From the NCBI GenBank assembly GCA_913776195.1, contig CAJYMH010000016.1:1-37576 (forward strand): a DNA stretch of 37,576 nt, read 5' to 3'. Origin of the DNA: an uncultured Caulobacter sp. (lineage in GTDB: Bacteria > Pseudomonadota > Alphaproteobacteria > Caulobacterales > Caulobacteraceae). Under the pieces are notes generated by a model, which saw nothing but the letters and a program-made list of their open reading frames with translations, did not search any database and had not been told where the DNA came from. The first letter of the stretch is position 1; each line of letters opens with the position of its first letter. The position numbers and the translations under genes were made by a program. Below, piece by piece: positions 37,507 through 37,576 of this stretch.

Positions 37507-37535
37507 TTGCGCCCCAAAAATGAGGCGGCTATATC
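37507..37535 (+). promoter_or_regulatory. Promoter of the tRNA at the right edge
   Basis: TTGCGC (37507-37512), 17-bp spacer and TATATC (37530-37535). The predicted start near 37542 lies about 10 nt before the tRNA. It has the same layout as the tRNA-Pro promoter at 24030-24058. Confidence 0.6.
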
Positions 37536-37551
37536 CCCGGCTCCTCGCCGC

Positions 37552-37576
37552 GGTCCCTTCGTCTATCGGTTAGGAC
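37552..37576 (+). tRNA. Partial tRNA, probably tRNA-Glu, cut by window edge
   Basis: The last 25 bases start GGTCCCTTCGTCTATC and continue GGTTAGGAC. This is the acceptor 5' strand plus D arm as found in alphaproteobacterial tRNA-Glu. The anticodon lies outside the window, so identity rests on similarity of the 5' half only. Confidence 0.75.

Noticed and set aside
37503..37520. GGGG-TTGCG-CCCC hairpin after recJ as a terminator
   Set aside because: The stem is only 4 bp, it is followed by A residues rather than T, and it overlaps the -35 of the tRNA promoter.

Overview
The window reads as chromosomal DNA of a high-GC alphaproteobacterium, most likely family Caulobacteraceae (Caulobacter or a close relative). 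The evidence is two long TonB-dependent receptors of the Caulobacter/Xanthomonas type, the linked run bamE / cytochrome bc1 chaperone / yceD-plsX-fabH-ihfA-merR, a Cbp3-type chaperone, CtaA, type-2 ArgC, class I PhaC, and alaC-hom-glpX-recJ. The genus is inferred from gene content and protein style only; no database was searched.

Left part (1 to about 19.0 kb), accessory metabolism. It opens with the 3' end of a serine carboxypeptidase (S10). A LysR regulator then faces a 2,2-dialkylglycine decarboxylase (dgdA), which is followed 32 bp later by a Tat-exported DUF885 metallopeptidase. Two paralogous TonB receptors follow. The first ends at a clear intrinsic terminator; the second carries a LacI-type palindrome upstream and four close cysteine pairs, and is followed by a pectin methylesterase. 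On the minus strand a four-gene run reads BlaI repressor, M56 (BlaR1-type) membrane protease with C-terminal ankyrin repeats, GMC flavo-oxidoreductase, and a small partner protein. Next come an AraC regulator diverging from a zinc-free quinone-oxidoreductase-like enzyme, and an exported pair made of a SnoaL/NTF2-like protein and an Atu4866-family protein. A 401-bp gene-free stretch ending in a bidirectional terminator separates this part from the housekeeping genes.

Right part (19.4 to 37.6 kb), core genome. bamE diverges from the bc1 chaperone and yceD, followed by plsX-fabH (phospholipid and fatty acid initiation) and ihfA-merR. Then come tRNA-Pro(GGG) with its own promoter, two small membrane proteins, ctaA convergent with phoX, rplM-rpsI with terminator, argC convergent with phaC, a lipoprotein, alaC-hom, glpX (Calvin/gluconeogenic bisphosphatase), recJ, and the first bases of a tRNA that is probably Glu.

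The most interesting hypotheses are: (1) the S10 carboxypeptidase, DUF885 peptidase, dgdA and TonB receptor may form a route for using alpha,alpha-dialkyl amino acid peptides such as fungal peptaibols; (2) the BlaI/M56-ankyrin pair is a sensor-protease system in which ankyrin repeats sit where BlaR1 has its beta-lactam sensor, apparently co-transcribed with a GMC oxidoreductase; (3) the second TonB receptor has exactly eight cysteines in four tight pairs while its neighbour has none; (4) the tRNA-Pro precursor is flanked by a perfect 10-bp inverted repeat that starts where the predicted transcript starts.
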